Origin: Trichosphaerium sp. ATCC 40318
Taxonomy: Eukaryota; Discosea; Flabellinia; Trichosidae
Direction of reading: 5' to 3'
Assembly: GCA_038496445.1 (NCBI GenBank)
Contig: JALMLS010000499.1
Coordinates: forward strand, 1-57,661
DNA length: 57,661 nucleotides
The position numbers were made by a program, and so were the translations under genes. The notes under the pieces are model-generated. The model saw only the letters and a program-made list of their open reading frames with translations, made no database searches and was not told the DNA's origin. Of this stretch, positions 24,183-35,981 are shown piece by piece. Within the stretch, counting starts at the first letter, position 1. Each line of letters starts with the position of its first letter.

Positions 24183-25878
24183 CCTGTTCGAAAATAAATT
24201 ACCTTTTTGTTGATTTATCTAGTTGTAAAGTGCATCATTCTTACTCTCTATACAAACAAAGAGCCGTCGCTTGCATAGTAATAAATTACCTTGACTACGT
24301 GTCACAGTTTTTAATGGTACGTAGCAAGCTGTCGAGAATGTGTCATCATAAACTCTTTATGTACTTGGCACCAAGTGGCTGGAACGTCATTCACTAAGTT
24401 TATGCCCTGTCTATCTACCATCTTCTTTTTGCTATCTAGCCATTGTAGATTCTACTATGTCATTATCTGTATTCTCGTCTGCCACCATTACGGCATTATT
24501 GGCTATTCTATCCTCCCATGATAACTGCAAGCAAAAGGCCATTTGCTAATAAAAGTCAACATCATCTATTTTGCAATCACGACCTGTTCTAGCCTCACCA
24601 TAACTCCTCGTTTAGGAGTAAGACTAAACTACGAACGTGTTTAAAGTAAAACTTCTTCTGCTACGTGCAGCGGCCGCTAAAATACCCCGATGAGCGTACG
24701 TTGAAGCAATATTAAAGGTTTATTAATAATTACGCTTGAAAAACTTTTTAAAGGTTGTGCTGTACTCTTATTAACATTTGTAAGCGTCACGACGTAATAC
24801 GAATCAATCCGGTTTCAAAAAGCTTATTCGTACAAAGTAAGGTACGTCTACGAGTAATGCAGTGTGAACATAGTTTTAATGTCATTTTGGCGCGTTCTAG
24901 TGTCAGTTAAACTTGTTCTTCCGTTGTACTTTGCTTTTGGCTTAGAAAACAGAGTAGTGTAAGCACAGTAATAGAATTTACAGTTTTTGCTCTTTTTAGC
25001 TGAGTCGATGACGTTTCGTGTCAAAAACGTGATCGTTGGGGTTTTTTTTGTGATCGCTCCTTGAGCGTTTAAATTATGTTTTTATCAAGTACGCACGCAT
25101 TGATATGTGTTACTATACTACAAAGCACTTTTCACGCTCTTTAAAACTATTTCATACCGTTGTCCTTTATTTGGCCTTAATGCATTACTGTGAAACATGT
25201 AGTACAAAATAAACACTGAAACGTGTTATTGGACTGAGTTGCAAGTTTATTTTCGTTTACTGTAGGTTGAATCTTTTCGTGGATATCCTTTGAACAAACC
25301 ATACGCGTAGAAATAACCATTTTGTATGTATACAACACAATACACATGTTAAAGAAATTTTTTACTACGAAGGTTGATAAGGAAATGGAATTCGTCGTTT
25401 TCACTGCTCCAAAAGCCTTTCTGTGTATTTAATATGCTCATACTTATGCAATGATGTATGTACAGATGGTTTTTAAGGGTTTTGCGGCAGTTTGGACTGT
25501 TTTGCAAACTACTCAACAAAGTAAACCAATTCGAAAAACAGTTGCACATCAGGTACTGGGAGTTTTAGTGTAAACCACATATTGCTACGCTCAACGCAAA
25601 CCAATTAAAACAACGTCGGTAGGGCTATAGGTGATTAAGCCCCACAATTTGTTTTTGTTTGAGTTTTAGGTGTATAAAAGAAAACAGATTTTTCGTGTTG
25701 TCGTGTTTGTTAACAAGTACCATGAGCACTTATCATGTAAAAATTCTGAACTGATCTCAATGCCTTCAATCTGTCTTGGATGCGCCAAAGCTATGTAATG
25801 ACCCCTGAAATAACTGACTAAGACTGTAACCTGCTAGCCACATCTTTTTGCGAAAATCCCTTTGGTGATGCATCTATC
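24183..25878. other. Intergenic, nothing recognised
   Basis: After the poly(A) signal at 24193-24198 there is about 1.7 kb of AT-rich DNA with short unsupported ORFs on both strands. I see no domain, repeat or RNA gene. Confidence 0.4.
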
Positions 25879-26202
25879 TCAGTTCCTTGCACCTGTTAGC
25901 CAGTGATTAATCCCGGTGTATTGCAAGTTATATAGCATCAAACCTTGACGATGTAGACAAAAGTGTTCTCGTAATTTTCTTAGTTCAGTATCAATATTTT
26001 TTTTTGAAGTTATAAATGTACTTAAGGATATAGTCAATTCAATGTGTACACGGGTGAGGTAGTATTTAATGTCATTTATAAACAAGAGTCTCGGACTTCG
26101 TGACAAGGTAGTCAAACCGCGATAAAAATAGGTCAAGAAAGGTTCCGGAAAAGAACAACATATCCTTAACTTGTCCTTTACACCATCCATAGCGTATTTC
26201 AT
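25879..26202 (-). mobile_element. Non-LTR retrotransposon reverse-transcriptase relic
   Basis: A minus-strand ORF of 107 aa contains LLFINDIKYYLT, then a run ending in DTELRKLREHF. This resembles the LINE reverse-transcriptase region in which 'FINDI' is followed by the YADD segment and an 'L..L..W' helix. The catalytic YADD box is not preserved. It is probably a decayed LINE fragment. The assignment rests on a short motif and spacing. Confidence 0.4.
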
Positions 26203-26552
26203 TGCATTTATTTAGGACAGTGAAGCAACATGAGCAATAGCTGTTTCGAAGGCCTAGGTGTATCCATTAAGGAATTGTCAGTGTTTTTTGCTCAGTAAAT
26301 GCGCAAGCACGCTCTAAGCGTATGTCTTTGCAAGCATTGCAATCGACATCTGCCTATTATAACGCGCAGCGTCTGTGTTACCCCTCTGAGTAGAATTGAA
26401 GAACTTTGCATGGAGGGTGTAAGTATATTGTTGTCTCACGTTACCAAGGTTTAAACTTGACAGTAAGCTGCGTGGGAGAAAATGCTACACGTGAAAATCA
26501 GTTTTTGTAATGGTTTTTGGTCCACGGGCAACCAAATTCCTAAACGTTTTCA
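26203..26552. other. Upstream of decayed secreted-protein gene
   Basis: No gene is identified. This should hold the 5' exons of the gene remnant starting at 26553, but no recognisable coding sequence remains. Confidence 0.35.
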
Positions 26553-27470
26553 GGATGTTGGCTTGGACAATGCAAAACTACGGCGGTTACGTTGTAGATG
26601 ATACTGCTTGGGAAGTCAACGCTTTGTCAACCCAAAACGGACCACAAGGTGATTTCCTCCACGAATTCAAAGAAGAGTGGGGTTACGGCTTTGCTTCTTC
26701 CACTGAAGAATCTGAATGGGGAGTATATCATCTGTTTTTGGTTTTTTGTACTAACGTACTTTGTCTTAAAGGGACGTCTGGAAGATATTCTCTAAGCTTC
26801 ATGCCGTCAAAAAGAGCTCTTGGAATGAAGGTGTCTTCAACCAAGTAAAACAATCAAAAGGATCAATTGGTGCATGTGGTAAACCACTTTAACCATGGAT
26901 TGATAACAACCCACCTCGTTATGGTACATTACACTAGCTTTTTCTTCATTTTTTTACGCCATACAATTTCCGAACTTACTTCTGATAGCTCCTGGATGTA
27001 GCCGAGGTTCTTCTTCGAACACACCTCCACCACCAACACAAGAAACTACTAGACCCCTCCAAGGCCCATAGTCTCCTCAAGAACAAGAAAAACTACTCCT
27101 AAACCTACACCAAATCCAACGCAGCGACCAACCCGACAGTCTACCATGCCTAATCTTAACGGTGATGCTATTCAACTTATGCAACCTACGACAAGCTTGA
27201 GAAAAGGACAAAAATACACATTCAACATTGCATACTCTGCAAAGGGTAGACGTGATATCGATTTGCTTCTCTTCAGAAACGAGAATGGTAGAAAGTACAA
27301 CTGGAAAACATTGGGCAGAAAAGTCACAGTTCAAAAGGGTAAGGTGTCACACGGGTGTCAATCAATATACCTAGCTGGCTAAGCAGAGGTGGCGGTTACT
27401 TATTACAAGCTAAATTGAAGGTAAGAGGCGGCAGAGATGTTACTCAAGAAGTTAAAAACTGCAGAGTACA
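26553..27470 (+). pseudogene. Decayed secreted carbohydrate-active-type gene remnant
   Basis: The exon at 26553-26722 encodes TMQNYGGYVVDDTAWEV and then a Trp/Gly-rich stretch. The next piece (from 26771) gives GRLEDIL, then an in-frame stop at 26792-26794, and the expected continuation (SKLHAVKKSSW) is in another frame. Near 26885 a block reading PWIDNNPPRYG is interrupted by a stop. A last piece (27146-27470) encodes a beta-rich segment (RKGQKYTFNIAYSAKG, then GGGYLLQAKLKVRGG) split by another frame change. The first block recalls secreted proteins with a YGxYVVDxTxW signature. I cannot name the family with confidence. No start or signal peptide remains. Confidence 0.45.
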
Positions 27471-28726
27471 ATTACAAAACAATTCTCACCCAAACATAAA
27501 TAAATTGCATATTTTTCTTTTTCTCATTGAGAGCTTGTCTTGGTGTTATTCTGTATATCATGGCCTTACTGGCGCTTATTTTTGTGGGACTTAGTGTTAA
27601 GCAGCTGAAGTTGGGTGAGTCAAGGTTGATGTTGGAATGGATTTCGTTCGCAAGTTACTTCAAGCAAGATATACAAATAAGACAGTTTGTTTTCTTGATA
27701 TCTGTCTTTGGCGAAAATATTTCTACCCGCAAGAAGATTTACTGTTATTGGATACAACTCATCATGTATTTAATTAAGTCTTTCATTTGTCAAATAAGTT
27801 TGGGACAGCGATACAAAATGCTTTACTAATGGCGTATCAGTTTTTATCTTTAAACAACTTTTGAAGTATTTTAGGGTCTTCAGATATGAACCATGAATTG
27901 AGGAGGGTAATACTCATGGAATTACATGTTAGTAATCCGTATTCAAGCCACTCATTCATCATTTCAATAATAAGATCATCAATTGGTCGAATAAACACAT
28001 CAAAAGATAACAAGAGACTGCAAAGAGTCAGCACAACACTTATCAGCGAACTTGAAGACGTTGAATAAAGCATCCAAACCAAGGCTAGGAGGTATGCAAT
28101 CAAGGTAAGCGTATTTAACAAAATCTTGACAATTTGCTCGTTACTCGGTATGTGTTTCAAGAGGTGTGGGATAAGTAGGGCTTTCTTCTGTCAAAGAAAC
28201 GAGCAGAACATGAATAACGCCTTTTTGTATCTCTAATTCTGAGCGCACGAAGTTAACCATATACATGGCGCAATCGTATGTAGTCATGTTTCCTAATTGC
28301 AGGGTTGAGTTGTGAATCTATTACCATGGAGTACCTTGATAGTCTGGAAAGCTGTTTGAACTTCTCTGGACGATGTTGTATTTGCTCGACAAACATAAGA
28401 ATCAGCCCATTGAGAGCAAACAGATTCCATCATACTGACACTGCTTTAAAACAAACCTTATGCCAAACAAAGAAGATGGTTTACGCTTTTGCATTGCCAC
28501 GGAAACACATCCTCGCAGATTTAGAGTCGATAGATTCCATCATACTCATAAAAGCTTGACTGTCTTTCAACCTAGTAGCGCGTGTGTCAAAATAATTCTT
28601 TAGAAACGATAATCCAAGCGTTTTGTATGAGTTACGATCAATACTCGGTTGTCGGAATCGCATGGAAAAGCGTTGATTTACATGCACGTTATCGACAATA
28701 CCACACATACATGTTAACAACAAGCA
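27471..28726. other. Intergenic with a possible BTB-like relic on the minus strand
   Basis: On the minus strand between about 28130 and 28000, FVKYAYLDCIPPSLGL, DALFNVFKFADKC and then ADSLQSLVIF are readable with stops nearby. They resemble the C-terminal half of a BTB/POZ domain. Minus-strand DNA at 28723-28481 is open for 80 aa but unrecognised. Nothing else is supported. Confidence 0.25.
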
Positions 28727-28739
28727 TTAAACTCTTAGT

Positions 28740-29392
28740 AGCCTGGTTTTATTAGTTGTACTCTTAACTTGTCGGTGGGTGTGCCTTTCATAATTAGTAG
28801 CTAGTTCAAAGTAAAGACTTGTTTGTGTACTTACAGGATATACATCCATAGGTTTACTACATATTTTTTTACAATTATTGTAAACTCCTGCTAAATGTCT
28901 ATCAGGTGAGTTGTTGGGACCACTTACATAGCCATTAATAACCAAACCTATGGTATTGCCAGGAGTGACAAGACTCAAGATGACTGTTTTTCATTCTTTC
29001 CTAAATATCATATGAACAATCATGGTTTATACTTTTCTAAGTGTAAGAAGTAGGTATGAGAGCACACATTGTACTTTTTGTAGTGTACTGCAAAGTACAT
29101 CCCTGGCCAAAAGGTAACCAGCATCCAACAAACTGACAATTCCAAAAACCAGCCTTACATTACTGTAAGCTGATTTCATGGACAATAAATATCCCTGGTG
29201 ACTAGACAAGAGTCTTAATGTAACATGGTTTTGAAGTAGAGTTACAAGAAGCAAATAATAAGGTTGATAAACTGGAGAAGAGCTATGCAAACATGAACAA
29301 AGTTCAAAGGAACATATTCTAAGTGCATAAATTACTGCAGCGATGGAATTGTAACGGCCAACATAACGACTAAAAGGTTGAGATATCAGCAT
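28740..29392 (-). pseudogene. Chimeric ankyrin-PARP relic E (inverted copy of D)
   Basis: This is the reverse complement of 19581-20200 with few differences. On the minus strand it carries the VFGIVSLLDAGY and LSLVTPGN blocks. On the plus strand at 29237-29320 it carries the coiled-coil piece (LQEANNKVDKLEKSYANM). It shares the same missing catalytic exons and the same internal rearrangement as relic D, so one copy was made from the other after the gene had already been scrambled. Confidence 0.7.
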
Positions 29393-29399
29393 GTAAATA

Positions 29400-29800
29400 C
29401 TATTATTACCGTCGGTATCTTTGAATGGTCAATGTGCTCAAATAAATCCATAACATCCTACCAATGACACAACAATTTTCACAGCGAAAATACAGAAAAA
29501 AATAAGAAAGGTACCATTTATGGCAAACACATTCAAGTTCGGTTCTGATTTTTTCCACAACAGATCTACATGTCAATACACACGTTTTGTATTTTTAAAT
29601 TGACACAAGATTTGTAAACATTCCTCGTTTTTGGCTCAAAAAAACCATAAAGAAGTCACAATATCTGGCTTGAAAAATCGATTTTTTGGCTGATTCTTTG
29701 CACACTAATGCCACATGTATGTGTGCGTATAATCCGCGAATAAAAATATTTCTCCACACAAGATTTTCAAAACGCACGTGCGTTTTTTTTACTTTACAAA
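29400..29800 (-). repeat. Repeat R, copy between relic E and gene B
   Basis: This is the reverse complement of 40860-41245 and of 19150-19570. It forms the outer end of the left palindrome arm and is also contiguous with relic E, so it bridges two inverted-repeat systems. Confidence 0.7.
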
Positions 29801-30276
29801 CGGCTTTGTAAAATTCCAAGGTACTTCCTAATGACCTTCCAGCTATACCATCGATCAGCGAGTACATCTACAGCACGATTTGCAAAAAAATTTGTTGTTC
29901 GTTGGTGTAGTAAAATTTCAAAAGAAGAAAACTCTGCGTACAAACGCAGTTTCGCTCAATTATATGATAACGAACCGGTTTTTGGTTTTGAGTATTGTAT
30001 TACGACATATAACGATACACCATGGCGCTTTTAAGTATCTTGGTCCAACCAAACATGTGCATAGATAAAGAGTGACTACGATGAGATCTGGTTGAAGATA
30101 TTTAAAAAAAAAACCAAAGTAACTATAGGTGTACCTCATGCCTTTTCCGCGTAGGTTAAACTCCGTACTCATGTTAGGACGATTTTTGAAGCTATTTATT
30201 CTGTTTCAAACTAAACCTTAGCAGTATTGTGCGGTAATATGTATCTGAGCCGGGGGAGCTATGTTGAACGCAAACA
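29801..30276. other. 5' flank of gene B
   Basis: The segment is mirrored at 40331-40860. It contains no supported gene. Short open stretches (for example NEPVFGFEYCITTYN near 29970) are conserved between arms but end quickly. It probably carries the promoter of gene B. Confidence 0.45.
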
Positions 30277-33200
30277 ATGTACACCGAGCCGGAACACAAA
30301 CAATTCGATGAACCGTCGGCAAAACTTAAATCCATTTTACCATACAATCAACACTGGTTACAACACTTCATGGCAGAACAGCTGGCAATTGAAGGTATGC
30401 CACTAACATTATGTTATTAACACTTGCGGTTATTAAATATCTCTTCACAGCCGAATTGGCAGAGCTTCAATTAGTTTTTAGTAGCATTACAACAGGTACG
30501 TAGCCTACTCCGAGTTAATATCTTTGTTTAATGTTTTACTAGTTGATGACCTAAGGAACAGTATCCGTAATCAAGCGATAGCCAATGACATTCTGTTCAA
30601 ATCAGGTTCGATACCTTAACTTACTTGTAATCAATAAATGTAGTGCTTCGGGGCCTTGCTAGTATTGTGACAATGTGCTTACACGAGGGGTTAAACATTG
30701 AAGCTTTATCTTCTGACGGACGCACAGTTTTACATGTTGCAGGTATCTCAGATTTCCGCATCACCAAACGTATTTACTTGAACTATAAAGCCATAGAGGG
30801 ACACTTCAATATAGTCCAACTATTACTCACCTCAGGTGCAAGTATTGAAGCCAAAGATGAAGACGGATGCACACCTTTACATCTTGCGGGTATGTTAAAT
30901 TAAAAAGTGACTCCAATTTACGCTTCTTAGCGAATGAAGGACATATTGAAGTAGTTCAAATATTGATCAATTCAGAAGGGGATTTTGAAGCCATGGATAA
31001 CCAAGGACGCACACCTCTTGTTTGCGCAGGTAATTGTAATCTTATAAGTACTAAAACTAATTGACACTTCATATCTTAGCCAATAAAGGACACACAAAAG
31101 TTGCTGAGATGTTATGCCAGGCGATGATAAGTACTGAAAAAGTAGGAACGGATGGACATACTACTTTGCATAATGCAGGTAACTAAGTGATACAGGGTGT
31201 TAAGTGGATTAACTTGATTCCAAGCTCGTAACGGACAAATTGAAATTGTGGAAATGCTACTCAACGCAGGTGTAGATGTAGATGCTACAGAAAATACTGG
31301 ATCAACACCCCTACATGATGCAGGTATATTAGTTTACTAATAATAATTATAAAACGTACGCTCACATCCTATACCAGCGTTGCATGGACACAACAACATT
31401 GTACAATTGTTACTAAAAGCAAAGGCAAACATACAAGCGTCGAATATCTATGGACACAAACCGATTCATTGTGCAGGTATTGTCGCGTTTCAAGTTTTGA
31501 GTTTAAGTTCTTAAATTAGCTCAAAATGGGCACAGTGAAGTTGTTGAAACATTAATCAAGGCAAGCGCGAACATTCGCGCTACAGATAAAGATGGAAACA
31601 CAGCTTTACATACAGCAGGTACCCTAAACTTCTACAAAGTGTACTAGTGACTTTAATTCACCATTCTTAGCCGTAGATGGACACAGCGAAGTTGTCGATG
31701 TCTTACTTAAATATAGTACCAGCATTGAAGCTGTAAACATCCGATTGCAAACAGCATTGCACTGTGCAGGTACCTACACTACAAATACATAATGTACTAC
31801 TTTTTTAGTATACAACGGGCACAATGAGGTTGTTGAAACGTTAATCAAAAAACAAGTTGAAGCTACAGATAACGATGGAAACACAGCTTTACATACAGCA
31901 GGTACCCTAAACTTCTACAAAGTGTACTAGTGACTTTAATTCACCATTCTTAGCCGTAGATGAACACAGTGAAGTTGTTAAAGTGTTAGCTAAGAACAGT
32001 GCCAAATTGAAGCTAAAGATGCGGATGGTTGTACTGCTTTACTAGTTGCAGGTGATATCGTGAGTGTGTACAACAATTTTAACACCTATTAGCCAGTACG
32101 GGCCGTGACATAGCTGCTAGTATTTTAATCAACGCTGGAGCTAACATTGGAGCCACAATAAAAATGGATTGACAGCATTACATCTTGCAGGTAGTTTAGC
32201 CTTTTTTGAATATAAGCTGATTTTAGCATAGCATTATCTGGACATAACCCAGTTTTACTGACTTTATTGAAACAAACTAAAGTCATTTCAATAAGCACAC
32301 CCAAATGGCAAAACGTTTTCAGACAGATACTTAAACAGGTGGTTGACAATGATACTGCATTCATCGGTGTGTTTGAAACTCTTTTGAAACAGTTTCCAAA
32401 CGATCATCAAAGCCGCGAACTATGGTTATCTTGTGCACACATGACAGAAATACCCCACTGGCGACTCAATCTTGCAAAATGGCTGCAGTACTTGGTAAAG
32501 TATCATCTCAAACATTCATACTAATACAATACAAAGCCAACCCATTCTAGTTTTAATGTTGCAATGCAAAAAGGCATTTGTCATTTGATTTGTACATACA
32601 ATCCCATGTTTGTACAGTCTTCGGTACAAACACAAAATACAAGCATACATTAACTTGTTTTTGTTTTTATATCAGAGCTTTTGGTTACAGCAAGGAGAGC
32701 TGATGGAAGGAATTCTATCCGACTTACCAGATGATATGTGGAGTAGTACTAAACAAACTGGGTCTGTTATTGAAATGTGTATAAAAGAAGGATGGTGTAC
32801 AAATTCTCTTAAATACAGACCCAAACAAGACAGTACGCGTATTAATCAAAACATATATTAACTCTTTAAAGTTTTTGAATGCCTTGATTGTGTTGAAGGC
32901 ACGCGTGGATTATATTGGTGCAGTTATTGTGCTACTCAACACAACCACCAACAGGTAATTTCCCATGTACTACTACTTGTTAATGTGTGTAGAACCTGGA
33001 AAAGTACACCAACGCTTCAGTTGATTGTGAATGCAAGGATTGCAAACATGTCATTAATCCCATATCTCCAAATCAAAGAGTTGAAAACCCTACAGCAGGT
33101 AAAAAAGCACTGTTAGTCCAACCACACTAAAACTTGAAGGATTAAAAAGTGAGACGTCATGGGACTTAAATCCAAGATTACATTATGCCCACACCTGGGA

Positions 33201-34647
33201 TAGATCTAACAGCAAGTGAGTAGCAACATAAGTATTTATTAACTTGTGTTTAACTGTTTTTGTGAACAAAAAAGGGGTACAATTAAAAAAGCAACACACT
33301 TCAGAACACTGAATCTTCTTGATTCAAATAAAAATGATATTGTAGCCAAGAGAGAACTACAGTTTCTTTACCAACAAATGTCAACGATGCATGGCTATGA
33401 TAAATATGATGTTGTAGAAGCTCATCTTGTTTGCAATGATATGTTGACTCGAAACTTTGGCACATACAATACCATGCTGAAGCAAAGACACCAGTACGTT
33501 TATATGTTTGTAATTTTTATTACTACAAGTGAATTCATAACAGAGCTGTTTTAATTAGAGACCTTCCAGACACATGGAACAAAAAAGATCAAAACCACAA
33601 TGATCACAAGAAAAGAGTTGCAAAGCAAGCTATAAATCTCATAGCGAACTCCAGCGCCTGTATCCATGACGTTTCAGATCAGGTACATTTTATACATGTG
33701 CATTGTTGACCAAATAATCAGCTACCAGTTGTATTAATGGTTCACGGAACAACTCATAAAGCCGCTTGGAGTATTGTAAAAGCTGGATTTGGAGTGATAA
33801 GTTCGTTGGATGCTGGATACTACGGTCAAGGAATCTATTTTACAGTATGTGCTTTTTAAAAAGTCACCATTGCCAATCTTACTTGTTTTTTTGAAATAGC
33901 ACAGCATTGAGTATGCCTGTTCATACGATAAATCTGCTAAAGACAAGAAGACACTTGTGCTTAGTTTGGTTACGCCTGGAAATGTATATCCTGTACACAA
34001 CTGCAACCAATCACATTATTGATTTGTTTACTTACAAAGCATTGATAGGTTACAGAAAAGCCTCAAGATAAAGCCAACAACCTTGTTGGTAAACCAATTA
34101 AGGCTGGATATCAAAGTCATTATGTATTGGTAAACAGGAAAGGACAAGTGTTGGAGCAAGATAAAATAGATAAAGCAGTGTATGATGAGCTGGTTGTAGC
34201 TCAAGGTAGTGATTACAATTGCTGTACTTTGTTGACTAAGTTGTGATTTTAGATGTACAGACTGTTGCTCGTTACATCATCACAGTTGTGCGAAAACCAA
34301 ACCAAAATAGGAAAAGAGCAAAGAAACCGTCTAAGAAAACCAACAAGATTCAATCATCTGTAACATCAGAGGACATTGGTGAATCTGGTTCTGATGACTT
34401 GTCTGATTCTGATGATTGTGACAACTTTACCTCTAAGCGGTACAAAATAAGTCTGCATCAATCTCTTTCCTTACTTACTTTTGTGCAAAGACAATTATGG
34501 GCCTCTAGCTATTTGAATGAGCCTCAAATACAACAAACAACAACATATGACAAGATACTAGAAGCCATGGAAGAAAACAAAAGATTAACAAAAGTTCACA
34601 TGAGACTTTTGGAAATCAACACAAGACTAAACAATTGTAGTAACTAG
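30277..34647 (+). CDS. Ankyrin-UBR-like-PARP protein, gene B, two apparent frameshifts
   Basis: I read 27 exons from ATG 30277. Ankyrin exons are 30644-30742, 30791-30889, 30931-31029, 31080-31178, 31225-31323, 31378-31476, 31520-31618, 31671-31769, 31809-31901, 31954-32051, 32093-32190 and the start of 32232-32499. Next come 32551-32611 and 32676-32832. A Cys/His module at 32872-32954 and 32993-33098 (ECLDC, CSYC, THN-type His pair, CECKDC) resembles zf-UBR. The PARP domain spans 33275-34320: MVHGT in exon 33722-33844, GQGIYFT, then YDELVV in 34049-34205. An SD-rich acidic stretch and a short coiled coil end at 34647. Single-base losses at about 32012 (A run) and 32157 break the frame in two ankyrin exons compared with gene C. 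The rest is open, so these may be errors or early decay. A TAA near 32521 lies inside an intron starting at 32500. Confidence 0.75.
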
Positions 34648-35981
34648 ATTGTCAACATACACTTGTGCAACACTAACTCAGAAAGTCTAGTATTTATTTC
34701 TGTTGCAACTGAAAGTCTATAACATAAACACTTTTATATTGCTTTTTGTTTGTGTGCATCTACTGTTTTAGAAACTACATTACTACGCAGTGTTTTTTTA
34801 TCAAAATCCTTGTGTAGCCAACCAACTTGTTTGATAATTTTGGTTTTCATGTTTGTCAACTGCATCAATACCCACAGATACTGTAATACGTATATGTATT
34901 AAGCGTCATGAGTACATTAAGTGTGATTTGTGCAAGTTCTTTCCACATTGAATACAAAGTTTGTATTCTCCAACAGCAGTAGCCAATTAAAAGCTCAGTA
35001 GTTCATGTGATCTATATGATTCTAACTGATGGTTAACAGGGGGTGGTATTAGATTATCCTATTTTACCAGTAGAACCTATCCTTTACCTCATCTTACGAT
35101 TCATCAAAATAGACAATATTGGGAGGAAGACATCAACATCTAGTGGCTCTAGTGTAGTCCTTGATGTTGTCGTTTACTAGCCAAGTCAGTGGTCGTCCAT
35201 CCACAGCAAGTGACCTCTCATCCCAATATTGCCATCTTCTTGCGAGTTTCTGGTGAATAACTTGTGTAGCATCAATCTTGCAATTAGGCTTTTGTGCTAG
35301 AGCCTTGTAGACGGTTATCAGGGTCCAAAGCCGTTTTGTAGAGGTCAAGGTAACTTTCTTCTTAACAAGGTTTTGGTACCCTGTCGAACATCTTGAAGCT
35401 TGCTAGCACATGATCACCCACCTTCTAGCAGTAAACATGCATCTATGCAGCCGGAAGAATGTCCTCTCATGCAACCGCCATTCCTTGGTCTCCAAGGTCA
35501 GTACTATCACCCGCAATGTTTTGATAGCTACTTGCCATTATACTAAGTGTTGTTACTATCGTTGTATTCTTGTTAAGAATAGAATAGAGCAGGTTTAGTC
35601 TACTCAGTTCAAACGCCTGAAATAGTTATATTCATTCATGATATGAAATGGTCTAAATTCTTTTCGGGATGATATCATAGGACATCTAAGGTCAAATATC
35701 ATCAAACAATAACAGCTGTCAATCTAAAAGTTGTTACGCCATCAGTTTCATCTTATAGCAAAAACTTCTAACAACTGTTTATTCTACTGTTGGGCTAAGT
35801 AACTTTCAATCTCAACAACTAGCTAAGGACTTTTAATAACTTTACCAACCTCTCTCGCAAGTTTTCCAAATTCAATAGACACTTGGTTTCTATTTTATTC
35901 TTTGATTGACTGTATTCTTAGTCATGGCGTAGGAACCATTGTTGGTTTATTACTTTGTAGTTTAATTGCTATCAATCTCAG
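34648..35981. other. Palindrome spacer between genes B and C
   Basis: This is unique DNA separating the convergent 3' ends of B and C. A minus-strand open stretch at 35348-35133 (about 70 aa, with WQYWDERSLAVDGRPLTW) looks protein-like and could be a fragment of a mobile element or host gene. I do not recognise it. Confidence 0.4.

Larger units (their letters stand above)
29400..34545 (+). repeat. Palindrome, left arm (R, flank, gene B)
   Basis: The sequence from R through gene B to the shared QLWASSYLNEPQIQQ segment is matched in reverse complement by 36120-41245. Similarity is high but not perfect, with exon, intron and flank indels. It stops abruptly inside the last exon near 34545, where the coiled-coil tails of B and C become unrelated. 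Confidence 0.85.

Noticed and set aside
32515-32530. Shared in-frame TAA in genes B and C suggesting stop-codon readthrough or a variant genetic code
   Set aside because: An intron from 32500 (GTATCA donor, TACTAAT branch, TAG acceptor at 32550) removes it and restores the ankyrin-linker frame. TAA also ends VWA8 and the lectin.
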